This document shows, piece by piece, positions 1-8,873 of a stretch of DNA of 64,000 nt. Each line of letters opens with the position of its first letter. The stretch's first letter is position 1. The stretch lies in the NCBI RefSeq assembly GCF_004352915.1, contig NZ_SJSY01000066.1:62001-126000 (forward strand). The letters are read 5' to 3'. A program made the translations under genes and the position numbers. The notes below the pieces were generated by a model. The model was not told the origin of the DNA and did no database searches. It saw only the letters and a program-made list of their open reading frames with translations. The stretch comes from Flavobacterium zhairuonense (GTDB lineage Bacteria; Bacteroidota; Bacteroidia; Flavobacteriales; Flavobacteriaceae).

Positions 1-1
1 T

Positions 2-370
2 TCAGAAAAATTGGCTGGAATTTCCAATAACGACGAAAAAATTTTAGTAGCTTACAAAGCGGCTTCTATTTTATTGGACGCCAATTTCAAGAAAAAATTA
101 AAAGAGAAAATCGACCGTTTTAAAGAAGGCGCAAATTTATTAGAATCGACTATAAAAAGCGACCCTGATAACATTGAAATGAGAATGATTCGTTTGAGCA
201 TTCAGGAAAATGTTCCTGGAATTACAGGTTATAAAAAGAATATAAAAGAAGATAAAAAATATCTTACAGAGCATTATGCCGATCAAAACGGCGCTTTAAA
301 AGAATATCTAAAAGACTTTGTTTTACAATCAAAAAGCTTCTCTGAGAAAGAGAAGCAATTTGTAAAGTAA
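2..370 (+). CDS. Unknown protein of the pigment cluster, 5' end missing
   Basis: The reading frame is open to the left edge, so the real start lies before the window; the first possible start inside (TTG at 11) is very unlikely to be the true one. The visible 122 residues are charged and mostly helical, rich in Lys and Glu, with no membrane segment and no motif I recognise. The stop is 19 nt before the next gene on the same strand, which implies one transcript with the GT2-DUF2062 gene and the exporter behind it. Function unknown. Its place at the head of a flexirubin-type cluster suggests an accessory periplasmic or cytosolic role, but that is inference only. Confidence 0.7.
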   Translation, partial: SEKLAGISNNDEKILVAYKAASILLDANFKKKLKEKIDRFKEGANLLESTIKSDPDNIEMRMIRLSIQENVPGITGYKKNIKEDKKYLTEHYADQNGALKEYLKDFVLQSKSFSEKEKQFVK

Positions 371-389
371 ACGAAAGCAAAATTTACAA

Positions 390-1568
390 ATGAAACCTAT
401 TTTATCACAGCACGATCTCCTTAATTCCACTTCTTTTTGTGTTATTGTCCCAACGTACAATAATCAGAAAACATTAAAAAAAGTTTTGGATTCTGTTTTA
501 GAATTTACGTCAAATGTGATTATCGTCAACGATGGCTCTACAGATGAAACTCCAGAAATTCTAAAACACTTTTCGCAGCTTACACAAATTCATCATCCAA
601 CGAATTTAGGAAAAGGCCGTGCACTTCGAAATGGTTTCAGAAAAGCAATCGAAATGCAATTTGAATATGCGATCACGATTGATTCTGATGGACAGCATTT
701 CGCATCAGATATTCCGAATTTTATCTCCGCCATTCAAGAAGAGCCAAATTCTCTTTTGATTGGAAGCCGAAATATGACTCAGGAAAATGTTCCAAAGAAA
801 AGCAGTTTCGGGAATAAATTTTCAAACTTTTGGTTCAAATTCGAAACCGGGATCAAGCTCGACGACACACAATCTGGTTTTAGATTGTATCCGTTAAAAC
901 TGATTCCGACAAAATTTTATACCAATAAATTTGAGTTTGAAATTGAAGTAATTGTTCGTTCAGCATGGAAAGGAATTGTGGTCAAAAACATTCCGATTCA
1001 GGTTTTGTATGATCCCGCAGAACGTGTTTCACATTTTCGCCCTTTCAGAGATTTTACCCGAATCAGTATTTTAAATACGGTTTTGGTTACGAATGCCTTG
1101 CTTTACATCAAGCCAAGAGATTTTTTTAGAAGAGCAAAAAAAAAAGGTTTTAAAAAGTTCTTTCTAGAAGATATTTTAGAAAGCAGTGATTCTAATTTCA
1201 AAAAATCAGCCGCAATTGCGCTTGGTATTTTTATTGGATTTTCGCCTTTTTGGGGTTTTCAGACCATTTTGCTTTTTACTTTTGCTGCTATTTTCAGGCT
1301 TAACAAAGTCATTGCTTATTTGACTTCAAATGTGAGTTTCCCTCCATTTATTCCTTTTATAATTTACGCTTCACTTCAGGTTGGAAGCATTTTTGTGTCG
1401 AGTGATGCGCCTTTAGTTTTAGACAGTTCGATCACGCTCGACGATATTCAAAAAAATGCTACGCAATATATTGTAGGAAGTCTTATTTTAGCAACCGTTT
1501 CAGCGCTATCAATTGGTCTTATAAGTTATTTGCTTTTAACGACTTTTAGCAAGAAACAAATCGAATAA
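390..1568 (+). CDS. Family 2 glycosyltransferase fused to a DUF2062 membrane domain
   Basis: Residues 15-235 form a GT-A glycosyltransferase of the dolichol-phosphate-mannose-synthase type: VIVPTYNN near residue 18, NDGSTDE with Asp48, and IDSDGQH with Asp98 and Asp100 as the nucleotide-sugar/metal site. Residues about 255-385 are a hydrophobic DUF2062 domain (KKSAAIALGIFIGFSPFWG then several membrane helices), which would anchor the enzyme in the inner membrane. It starts 19 nt after the previous gene. GT2-DUF2062 proteins of this kind occur in aryl-polyene and flexirubin clusters; the acceptor is unknown, and a lipid carrier or the polyene product are both possible. ATG start. Fold assignment is firm, substrate is not. 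Confidence 0.85.
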   Translation: MKPILSQHDLLNSTSFCVIVPTYNNQKTLKKVLDSVLEFTSNVIIVNDGSTDETPEILKHFSQLTQIHHPTNLGKGRALRNGFRKAIEMQFEYAITIDSDGQHFASDIPNFISAIQEEPNSLLIGSRNMTQENVPKKSSFGNKFSNFWFKFETGIKLDDTQSGFRLYPLKLIPTKFYTNKFEFEIEVIVRSAWKGIVVKNIPIQVLYDPAERVSHFRPFRDFTRISILNTVLVTNALLYIKPRDFFRRAKKKGFKKFFLEDILESSDSNFKKSAAIALGIFIGFSPFWGFQTILLFTFAAIFRLNKVIAYLTSNVSFPPFIPFIIYASLQVGSIFVSSDAPLVLDSSITLDDIQKNATQYIVGSLILATVSALSIGLISYLLLTTFSKKQIE

Positions 1569-1574
1569 TTTTTC

Positions 1575-1801
1575 GCCACAGATTAAAAGGATTAAATGGA
1601 TTTTTTCTCTTTGTTTGCCACGAATTTCACTAATTTTCACGAATTAATTTATTTAAATTCTGAAATTGCTTTATCATTGACTATCATTAAAATAGTGGAA
1701 GAAAAAACATTAATTTAAATTGTTTTTCCGTTTTTAATTAGTGAAAATTAGTGAAATTCGTGGCGAAAAAAAAATCTGTGTAAATCAGCTTAATCTGTGG
1801 C
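1575..1801. repeat. Nested long inverted repeat between cluster genes
   Basis: Outer arms are GCCACAGATT (1575-1584) and its complement (1792-1801). Inner arms are a perfect 24-bp inverted pair at 1617-1640 and 1741-1764, beginning GCCACGAATTTCAC. About 100 bp of AT-rich DNA lies between the inner arms. It fills the gap between the GT2 and exporter genes. I recall similar CCACAGATT/CACGAATT elements as dispersed repeats in Flavobacterium genomes; a MITE-like or REP-like origin is inferred. Confidence 0.8.
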
Positions 1802-1820
1802 AAAAAAATAAAAAATAATC

Positions 1821-4800
1821 ATGCATCAATACTTTTACGCCATACATTTATTTGTTAACCGAAGAAAATCGCTGTCGGTTGCATTGGCCGTTTTGATGCT
1901 TTTGGTGTTTGGATTTTTTGCTTCTCAAATCAAATTTGAAGAAGATATTACCAAATTGATCCCAACAAATGACAAGGCCGATGTTACAGCGAAAGTCTTA
2001 AAACAGTTAAATTTCGCCGATAAAATAACTGTCATTTTCAAATTGGAAAAAAACGGTTCTGCAGAAGATTTAAAAGAAATGGCAACTGCTTTTTCTGATA
2101 GCGTTTCAACTTCGTGCAAACCTTATGTAACCGGGATTCAAGGAAAAATTGATGAAGAAAACATTCAGGAAACTATTGATTTTGTTTACAATAACCTACC
2201 CCTTTTTCTTGAGAATAAAGATTATGAAACGATTCAAGCAAAACTGCAAAAAGACAGTATTGCTGCAACCGTTCAAGGAAATTACAAATCGATTATTTCG
2301 CCTTCGGGATTTATTACAAAAGATTTTATTCTTCAAGATCCGCTTGGAATTTCTTTTATCGCTTTAAAAAAATTACAACAATTAAATGTTGGCGACGATT
2401 TTACGCTTGACAATGGTTTTGTGATGACGAAAGACAAAAAGAAACTTTTGCTTTTTATAACCTCAAACCTTCCATCAAGCGAAACCGAAAAAAACACGCT
2501 TTTTGCGGCAAAACTAAAATCGATTCAAGAAAATCTAAATCAGAAGTTTAACGGAAAAACTTCTATCAGTTATTTTGGTTCGGCTTTAATTGCAGTTGCA
2601 AATGCCAATCAAATCAAAAGCGATATTATTCTGACAACATCAATTGCCATGTTTACGCTGATGTTGATTTTAATTTTATTCTACAGAAAAATATTGATTC
2701 CGTTAATTATTTTTCTTCCAACAGTTTTCGGAGCTTTATTTGCTGTTGCGTTTTTATATTTTGTAAAAGAACAAATTTCAGCAATTTCACTCGGAATTGG
2801 ATCTATTTTACTCGGGATCACGATCGATTATTCGATTCATATCCTCACACATTACAAGCACAACAGCGACATCAAAACATTGTACAAAGACATTACGATG
2901 CCCGTAATTATGAGCAGTTCAACAACCGCTGTAGCTTTTTTATGTCTGCTTTTTGTAAAATCGGATGCGTTAAATGATCTCGGAATTTTCGCTGCCGTAA
3001 TTGTAATGGCAACCGGAGTTTTCTCGCTTTTGATTGTACCGCATTTATACAAACCAACAGAAAACCCAGCTGAACACAAGAAAAATGTCATTGATAAAAT
3101 GGCGCATTTTTCATTTCACAACAATAAATTCTTGATTGGTTTTTGCGTCATCATTACGATTATTTGCTGTTTCACTTATAATGATGTTGGTTTTAATAAC
3201 GATTTATCACAACTGAATTTTGTTCCAAAGGAAATCAAAGCAGCCGAAAAACAGTTGGAAGAAAGTACAAGTTTGACTTCAAAAACCATTTATGTTGCTT
3301 CATACGGAAAAAGCATGGATGAAGTTTTGCAAACCAACAGCAAGCTTTTTTCTGATTTATCCAAAGAAAAAAAACAAAACAAAATTCTGAATTTCAGTTC
3401 TGTTGGAGGAATTATGCTTTCGCAGAAGGAACAGTTTGAGAAAATCGAAAAATGGAATTCATTTTGGGATGCCAATAAAAAAGAACTTTTGCGATCGCAA
3501 TTAATTTTCGAAGGCTCAAAACTTGGTTTCAAGCCGACTACTTATTCGGAATTTTTTGATCATTTGAATTTTGATTTCAAACCCATTTCGGCAAACGATT
3601 TTTTAAAAATTCAGGCGCTTCAATTAAAAGAATTTGTAACCGAAAAAAATGGTTTTTACACGATTTCGACTTTGGTAAAAGTTACTCCAAAACAACGTGA
3701 TCAATTTGTAAAAGCAACTTCTGCCAAAGAAAACATAATTGCAATCGATCGCCAGCAAATGAACGAAACGTTTTTCAGCACCTTGAAAACCGATTTTAAT
3801 TCGCTTGTCAATTATTCGTTTGTAGCCGTAATTTTAATTCTGTTTTTCTTTTTTCGAAGAATCGAACTAGTAATTGTAAGCTGTATTCCAATTGCGCTAA
3901 CCGGAATTGTAACAGCTGGAATTATGGGGATTTTTGGCATTCAAATGAATATTTTCAGCATGATTGTCTGCACTTTGATTTTTGGTCACGGTGTCGATTT
4001 CAGTATTTTTATGACAAGTGCTTTACAAAAAGAATATACAAGTGGAAGAAACGAAATTGCGATTTATAGAACTTCAATTATTCTGGCTGTAATCACGACA
4101 ATTTTAGGAATTGGCGCCATGATTTTTGCCCAACATCCAGCGCTGACTTCGATTTCATCGGTTTCTTTGATTGGAGTTTTTGCGGCATTAATTATCACGT
4201 TTATCTTCTACCCGATTCTCTTTAAACTTTTCATCTCAAACCGATCAAAAAAAGGAAATCCGCCGTTTCATTTGCGCACTTTTATTCATGGAATTATTTC
4301 ATTTGCTTATTATGGTTTGGGTGGCATTATCATGTCGATTTTCAGTTTTACACTAATGCCAATTTTGCCATTGAGCGCAAAAACGAAAATGAAGGGATTT
4401 AGATATATCGTTTCAAAATTCATGAAATCGGTATTGTATTCAAATCCGTTTATACGCAAAAAAGTCGTTAATAATTTCAATGAAACTTTCGAAAAACCTG
4501 CAGTAATTATTGCCAATCATTCTTCATTTTTAGACATTTTGTCAATGGGAATGTTAAGTCCAAAAATTATATTTCTGGTAAGCGATTGGGTTTACAACTC
4601 TCCAATTTTTGGCGGTGTTGTGAGAAAAGCTGGTTTTTATCCCGTTTCGGAAGGTTTGGAAGGTGGCGTTGAACATTTGCGAAAAAAAGTAAACGAAGGA
4701 TATTCTTTAATGGTTTTTCCGGAAGGAACTCGTTCAGAAAATAATATTATTAAACGTTTCCATAAAGGTGCTTTTTTCCTTGCCGAAGAATTTAATCTCG

Positions 4801-5501
4801 ACATCATTCCTATTGTGATTCACGGCGCTTCTGAATTAATTCCGAAAGGTGATTTCGTCATTCACAACGGAAAATTAACAATTACGATTCTGGAAAGAAT
4901 TTCGCCTGAAAACGCATCCTTTGGAAAAAATTACGCCGAAAGAACAAAACAAATAAGTACTTTCTTCAAAGCAGAATATCGTACTATTCGTCAGGAATTA
5001 GAAGGTGCCGATTATTTTAAATCGATGTTGCTCCACAGTTTTGATTATAAAGAAATTGAAGTGGTGGACAGTGTAAAAAAAGATATCAAAAAGCATCTAG
5101 AAACCTATTTTGTTCTTGGAAAACAATTTTCGGCGAAAGCCAAATTATTGCATCTAGCTGACAACTACGGACAATTAGATGTTTTATTAGCTTTGCAAGA
5201 ACCACAACGAAAAATTCATACTTATATTTCTGATGAAGAAAAACGCGACGTAGCCAAAACCAATTATGTTGTTGGAAAACGAAAAATAACCTATCTCGAA
5301 AATTTAGAAACAATATCAGAAAATCAATATGATGCCGTTTTAATTTCAGATGAAAATCATGAAAATGAAATTCAGAATGTTATTTCTGCAACATCTTGTA
5401 TAATTTTAATTGATTGCCCTAGTTTAAAAGATACAATCATCAACCTTGGTTTTCATTGTGTTATTGAAGAAAACGGCCTGATTATTTTTAAGAAAAACTA
5501 A
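1821..5501 (+). CDS. MMPL/RND-type exporter fused to a PlsC-like acyltransferase
   Basis: This 1226-residue protein has three parts. Residues 1-810 are an RND/MMPL transporter: a first helix at about 17-36, a large external loop, a helix bundle at about 265-410, a second loop, and a second bundle at about 660-806. Residues about 860-1060 are a lysophospholipid-acyltransferase domain with NHSSFLD (His900, Asp905) and FPEGTR (967-971). Residues about 1090-1226 look like a Rossmann fold resembling a methyltransferase without the usual glycine-rich motif I. Exporters of this family are standard in aryl-polyene and flexirubin clusters and are thought to move the polyene lipid towards the outer membrane. 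The attached acyltransferase may esterify the product (inference). The stop is 1 nt before the next start, so the two are translationally linked. Confidence 0.85.
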   Translation: MHQYFYAIHLFVNRRKSLSVALAVLMLLVFGFFASQIKFEEDITKLIPTNDKADVTAKVLKQLNFADKITVIFKLEKNGSAEDLKEMATAFSDSVSTSCKPYVTGIQGKIDEENIQETIDFVYNNLPLFLENKDYETIQAKLQKDSIAATVQGNYKSIISPSGFITKDFILQDPLGISFIALKKLQQLNVGDDFTLDNGFVMTKDKKKLLLFITSNLPSSETEKNTLFAAKLKSIQENLNQKFNGKTSISYFGSALIAVANANQIKSDIILTTSIAMFTLMLILILFYRKILIPLIIFLPTVFGALFAVAFLYFVKEQISAISLGIGSILLGITIDYSIHILTHYKHNSDIKTLYKDITMPVIMSSSTTAVAFLCLLFVKSDALNDLGIFAAVIVMATGVFSLLIVPHLYKPTENPAEHKKNVIDKMAHFSFHNNKFLIGFCVIITIICCFTYNDVGFNNDLSQLNFVPKEIKAAEKQLEESTSLTSKTIYVASYGKSMDEVLQTNSKLFSDLSKEKKQNKILNFSSVGGIMLSQKEQFEKIEKWNSFWDANKKELLRSQLIFEGSKLGFKPTTYSEFFDHLNFDFKPISANDFLKIQALQLKEFVTEKNGFYTISTLVKVTPKQRDQFVKATSAKENIIAIDRQQMNETFFSTLKTDFNSLVNYSFVAVILILFFFFRRIELVIVSCIPIALTGIVTAGIMGIFGIQMNIFSMIVCTLIFGHGVDFSIFMTSALQKEYTSGRNEIAIYRTSIILAVITTILGIGAMIFAQHPALTSISSVSLIGVFAALIITFIFYPILFKLFISNRSKKGNPPFHLRTFIHGIISFAYYGLGGIIMSIFSFTLMPILPLSAKTKMKGFRYIVSKFMKSVLYSNPFIRKKVVNNFNETFEKPAVIIANHSSFLDILSMGMLSPKIIFLVSDWVYNSPIFGGVVRKAGFYPVSEGLEGGVEHLRKKVNEGYSLMVFPEGTRSENNIIKRFHKGAFFLAEEFNLDIIPIVIHGASELIPKGDFVIHNGKLTITILERISPENASFGKNYAERTKQISTFFKAEYRTIRQELEGADYFKSMLLHSFDYKEIEVVDSVKKDIKKHLETYFVLGKQFSAKAKLLHLADNYGQLDVLLALQEPQRKIHTYISDEEKRDVAKTNYVVGKRKITYLENLETISENQYDAVLISDENHENEIQNVISATSCIILIDCPSLKDTIINLGFHCVIEENGLIIFKKN

Positions 5502-5502
5502 C

Positions 5503-7017
5503 ATGAAGGAACATTACGATGTAGTAATTATCGGCAGTGGTTTAGGCGGATTGGTTTCGTCTATTATTCTGGCTAAAGAAGGCTACAGCGTTTGTGTGCT
5601 CGAAAAAAACAATCAATACGGCGGAAATCTTCAGACTTTTGTTCGGGACAAAACTATTTTTGATACTGGAATTCATTACATCGGGGGTTTAGGCGAAGGC
5701 CAAAATCTGCATCAATATTTCAAATATTTAGGAATTATCGATAAGTTAAATCTGAAGCAATTAGATAAAAATGCTTTCGATATTATTTCTTTCGAAAATG
5801 ACAATACCGAATATCCGCATGCGCAAGGGTATGAAAATTTTGTTCAACAATTAGCAAAATATTTCCCCGAAGAAGAATCAAATATTGAAAAATACTGTCA
5901 AAATTTACAAACCATTTGCAACTCTTTTCCGCTTTATAATTTAGAATGGGAAGGAAAATATGATTCTGAAATTTTGACGCTCAATGCAAAAGAAACAATC
6001 GATTCGTTTACCAAAAATGAAAAACTAAAAGCAGTTCTGGCGGGTTCGAATTTTCTGTACGCGGGCATTCCTGATAAATCGCCTTTTTATGTTCATGCGT
6101 TAATTGTAAATTCATATATTCAAAGTTCATGGCGTTGTATCAATGGCGGAAGCCAAATTACAAAACAGCTTTTGAAACAGCTCAAAAAATACGGAGGCGA
6201 ATTTTACAAGCATAAAGAAGTTACACGAATTGAAGTCGAAAATCACAAAGTGAATTCGGTTGAAATGAAAGATGGAACTCACGTTTCTGGGGCATATTTT
6301 ATTTCGAATATTGAGCCCAAAACAACTTTGAAAATGGCGGGAGAAGAAAACTTCAGAAAACCATTTTTTAACCGAATCCAAAATCTTGAAGGCGTACTTT
6401 CGGCTTTCAGTCTGTATCTTGTTTTTAAACCTGAATCGTTCAAATATATCAACCATAATTATTATCATTTCAAAAACAGCGACGACGTTTGGACGGCACA
6501 TGAATATGACGAAAATTCTTGGCCAAAAATGTATATGGCTTCCATGAACGCTTCAAAAGAAGACGAAATCTGGGCCGATGGAATGACTTTTATAACCTAC
6601 ATGAAATTTGACGATGTTTTGCCTTGGGCAGAAACATTTAATACTACTGTCGAAAAAAATGATCGAGGCGAAAGTTATGAAGAATTCAAAACTAGAAAAA
6701 CAGCTAAATTTTTGGATGAAATCGAAATCAAATTTCCCGGAATTAGAGATTGCATCAAATCGATACATACTTCAAGCCCACTTTCATATCGCGATTATAT
6801 TGGCGGTGATAACGGAAATATGTACGGTTATGTCAAAGATTCTAACAATCCGATGAAAACTTTGATTCCGTCAAAAACCAAAATCGAAAATTTATACCTG
6901 ACTGGCCAAAGCATCAATATGCACGGCGTTTTAGGCGTAACTATTGGCGCGGTTGTAACCTGTTCTGAAATTGTTGGGAAGGAATATTTGATTACTAAAA
7001 TTAATCAAGCTAAATAA
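5503..7017 (+). CDS. FAD-dependent oxidoreductase, phytoene-desaturase/retinol-saturase family
   Basis: The N-terminus carries the dinucleotide-binding fingerprint VVIIGSGLGGLVSS (Gly11, Gly13, Gly16), followed by an acidic residue ending the second strand (VCVLEKN). The C-terminus has the second flavin-binding stretch NLYLTGQSINMHG...GAVVTC typical of the carotenoid-desaturase-like amine oxidase superfamily. At 504 residues it has the family's normal length. It follows the exporter by 1 nt. Such proteins occur in flexirubin-type clusters; a role in oxidising or reducing the polyene or resorcinol part is plausible but unproven. There is no carotenoid gene nearby, so calling it a phytoene desaturase would be wrong. 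ATG start. Confidence 0.82.
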   Translation: MKEHYDVVIIGSGLGGLVSSIILAKEGYSVCVLEKNNQYGGNLQTFVRDKTIFDTGIHYIGGLGEGQNLHQYFKYLGIIDKLNLKQLDKNAFDIISFENDNTEYPHAQGYENFVQQLAKYFPEEESNIEKYCQNLQTICNSFPLYNLEWEGKYDSEILTLNAKETIDSFTKNEKLKAVLAGSNFLYAGIPDKSPFYVHALIVNSYIQSSWRCINGGSQITKQLLKQLKKYGGEFYKHKEVTRIEVENHKVNSVEMKDGTHVSGAYFISNIEPKTTLKMAGEENFRKPFFNRIQNLEGVLSAFSLYLVFKPESFKYINHNYYHFKNSDDVWTAHEYDENSWPKMYMASMNASKEDEIWADGMTFITYMKFDDVLPWAETFNTTVEKNDRGESYEEFKTRKTAKFLDEIEIKFPGIRDCIKSIHTSSPLSYRDYIGGDNGNMYGYVKDSNNPMKTLIPSKTKIENLYLTGQSINMHGVLGVTIGAVVTCSEIVGKEYLITKINQAK

Positions 7018-7179
7018 ATGAATTATGGAATTGAAGTCAATTGGTTTGGTTAGCAGGTTTAATCACAAGGCTTCAGCAACAGATTGAAATACTTAATTTA
7101 ACCAAAAATCTGCGCAATTTGCGGTTAAAAACTTTTAAGAAACGGCAACAAGTACATAGTAAATTGCCTACTTTTTAAT

Positions 7180-7187
7180 TATTTTTG
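7180..7187 (+). promoter_or_regulatory. Candidate -7 box for the C45 acyltransferase gene
   Basis: TATTTTTG matches the Bacteroidota -7 consensus TAnnTTTG and ends 18 nt before the ATG at 7206. No TTG is seen at the expected -33 distance; the nearest (7164-7166) is too close. The 188-nt gap after the oxidoreductase gene supports a separate promoter here. Confidence 0.4.
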
Positions 7188-7205
7188 AGAGCAATTAATT
7201 AAATT

Positions 7206-8873
7206 ATGAAAAACCGAATTACATATCTTTTCTTTATCGGTTTTTTAGGAATTTTGGTTTCTTGCGGTACGTCAAAATCAAAAAATCATCAGCCGGATAT
7301 TTCTAATTTTAATGCTACAAAACCTATTGTCACAAAACTTTCTGACAGCGTTTTTATTGCTGGAAATAATTCGCTTTTAAAAAACAAACAAGGACTTTGG
7401 GAACTTTATGTCGAAGGCGATCCTTTAGAGATTGGTCTTAACACCGGTGCTTTATCTGATTCACTTTTGCAAAGGCAACAACAAATATTTTTCGCAAAAA
7501 TAAAAGATTTAATTCCGTCAAAATTTGAACAAAAAATGCTGCGCCATTTCTTAAAATGGTACAATCGGAAATTATACGAAAATGTTCCCACAGAATATCA
7601 GACAGAAATTTTTGGTGTCTCACAATATACCTCGCACGAGTTTGACAACATTGCGCCACAATATCAGCGTGGTTTATACTTACATGCTGCACACGATATT
7701 GGGCACGCTTTGCAAGATTTGGCTTTAGTTGGTTGTTCGTCATTTGCAGCTTGGGGCGAAAAATCAGAAGATGGAAATTTGATTCTCGGACGCAATTTTG
7801 ATTTTTATGTCAATGACGCTTTCGCGGAAAATAAAATCATTGCGTTTATAAAACCTGAACAAGGCCATAATTTTATGATGGTTTCTTGGCCTGGAATGAT
7901 TGGCGCAGTTTCTGGAATGAATCAGCAAGGATTGACGATTACGATTAATGCCGCAAAATCTGAAATTCCGTTGACCGCAAAAACGCCAATTTCTATTTTG
8001 ACGCGGGAAATTTTACAACATGCTTCAACTATTGAGGAAGCAATTGCAATCGCAAAAAAAAGAAAAGTATTCGTTTCTGAATCTATTATGGTGGGAAGCG
8101 CTCAAGACAACAAAGCCGTTTTGATTGAAGTTTCTCCAAAGAAAATGGACGTTTATGAAGTTCCAAACAACAATCAATTAATTTGTTCCAATCATTTTCA
8201 GAGCACTACTTTTAAAACTGAAAAACGAAATCAGGCACAAATCGTCGAAAGTCATTCTGAATATCGCTTTGAAAGAATGCAGGAACTTCTTTCCGAAAAT
8301 AAAAAAATAAATCCGGAAATTGCTTCTGAAATTCTTAGAAACAAAAATGGCTTGAATGATATTCCTCTTGGTTTTGGCAACGAAAAAGCACTAAATCAAT
8401 TATTGGCACATCACGGAATTATTTTTAAACCGAAAGAAAAATTGGTTTGGGTTTCGGCAAATCCATTTCAATTGGGTGAATTTGTCTGCTATAATCTGGA
8501 TTCAATTTTTAACGGGAAAAAGACAAATACAACAATTTCATATGAGCAGGAAAATCTAAATATTGCTAAAGATCCTTTTATAAAAACCGAAGCTTTCCAG
8601 AACTTTAAAAAGTTTAAAGCCGAAAATCATCAAATGGATTTGTATCTGAAAAACCACGAAACAATTTCGCCCGAATTTATTCAGCAATATCAATCGTTAA
8701 ACCCAGATTATTGGGTTGTATATTACAAAGCAGGGTTGTACTTTTATCAAAAAAAACAATTCCGAGCTGCTCAAATAAATTTTGAAAAAGCATTAACGAA
8801 AGAAATTACTACTGCTCCTGATAAAGCAAAAATTGAAAAATATTTAAAAAAACTCAAAAGAAAATTACAATGA
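7206..8873 (+). CDS. Lipoprotein, C45/AAT-type autoprocessing acyltransferase or amidase
   Basis: The N-terminus is a lipoprotein signal (MKNRITYLFFIGFLGILVSC, lipid-modified Cys20). The body resembles the acyl-CoA:6-aminopenicillanate acyltransferase (C45) family of Ntn hydrolases. VGCSSFAAWGE puts a candidate nucleophile at Cys177, followed by NLILGRNFDF and later WPGMIGAVSGMNQQGLTITINA, both typical of this fold. The last ~70 residues contain a TPR-like helix pair. The next gene overlaps it by 4 nt (ATGA), so they are coupled. In a flexirubin-type cluster an outer-membrane acyltransferase could join the polyene acid to the dialkylresorcinol, but that is inference. Autocleavage before Cys177 would be expected if the family mechanism holds. 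Confidence 0.75.
   Translation: MKNRITYLFFIGFLGILVSCGTSKSKNHQPDISNFNATKPIVTKLSDSVFIAGNNSLLKNKQGLWELYVEGDPLEIGLNTGALSDSLLQRQQQIFFAKIKDLIPSKFEQKMLRHFLKWYNRKLYENVPTEYQTEIFGVSQYTSHEFDNIAPQYQRGLYLHAAHDIGHALQDLALVGCSSFAAWGEKSEDGNLILGRNFDFYVNDAFAENKIIAFIKPEQGHNFMMVSWPGMIGAVSGMNQQGLTITINAAKSEIPLTAKTPISILTREILQHASTIEEAIAIAKKRKVFVSESIMVGSAQDNKAVLIEVSPKKMDVYEVPNNNQLICSNHFQSTTFKTEKRNQAQIVESHSEYRFERMQELLSENKKINPEIASEILRNKNGLNDIPLGFGNEKALNQLLAHHGIIFKPKEKLVWVSANPFQLGEFVCYNLDSIFNGKKTNTTISYEQENLNIAKDPFIKTEAFQNFKKFKAENHQMDLYLKNHETISPEFIQQYQSLNPDYWVVYYKAGLYFYQKKQFRAAQINFEKALTKEITTAPDKAKIEKYLKKLKRKLQ

Noticed and set aside
6127..6501. Antisense frame of 124 codons inside the oxidoreductase gene
   Set aside because: It mirrors the coding frame of a well-supported gene and has no family signature of its own.
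5503..7017. Carotenoid (phytoene) desaturase
   Set aside because: No carotenoid genes around it, and the cluster is of the flexirubin type.
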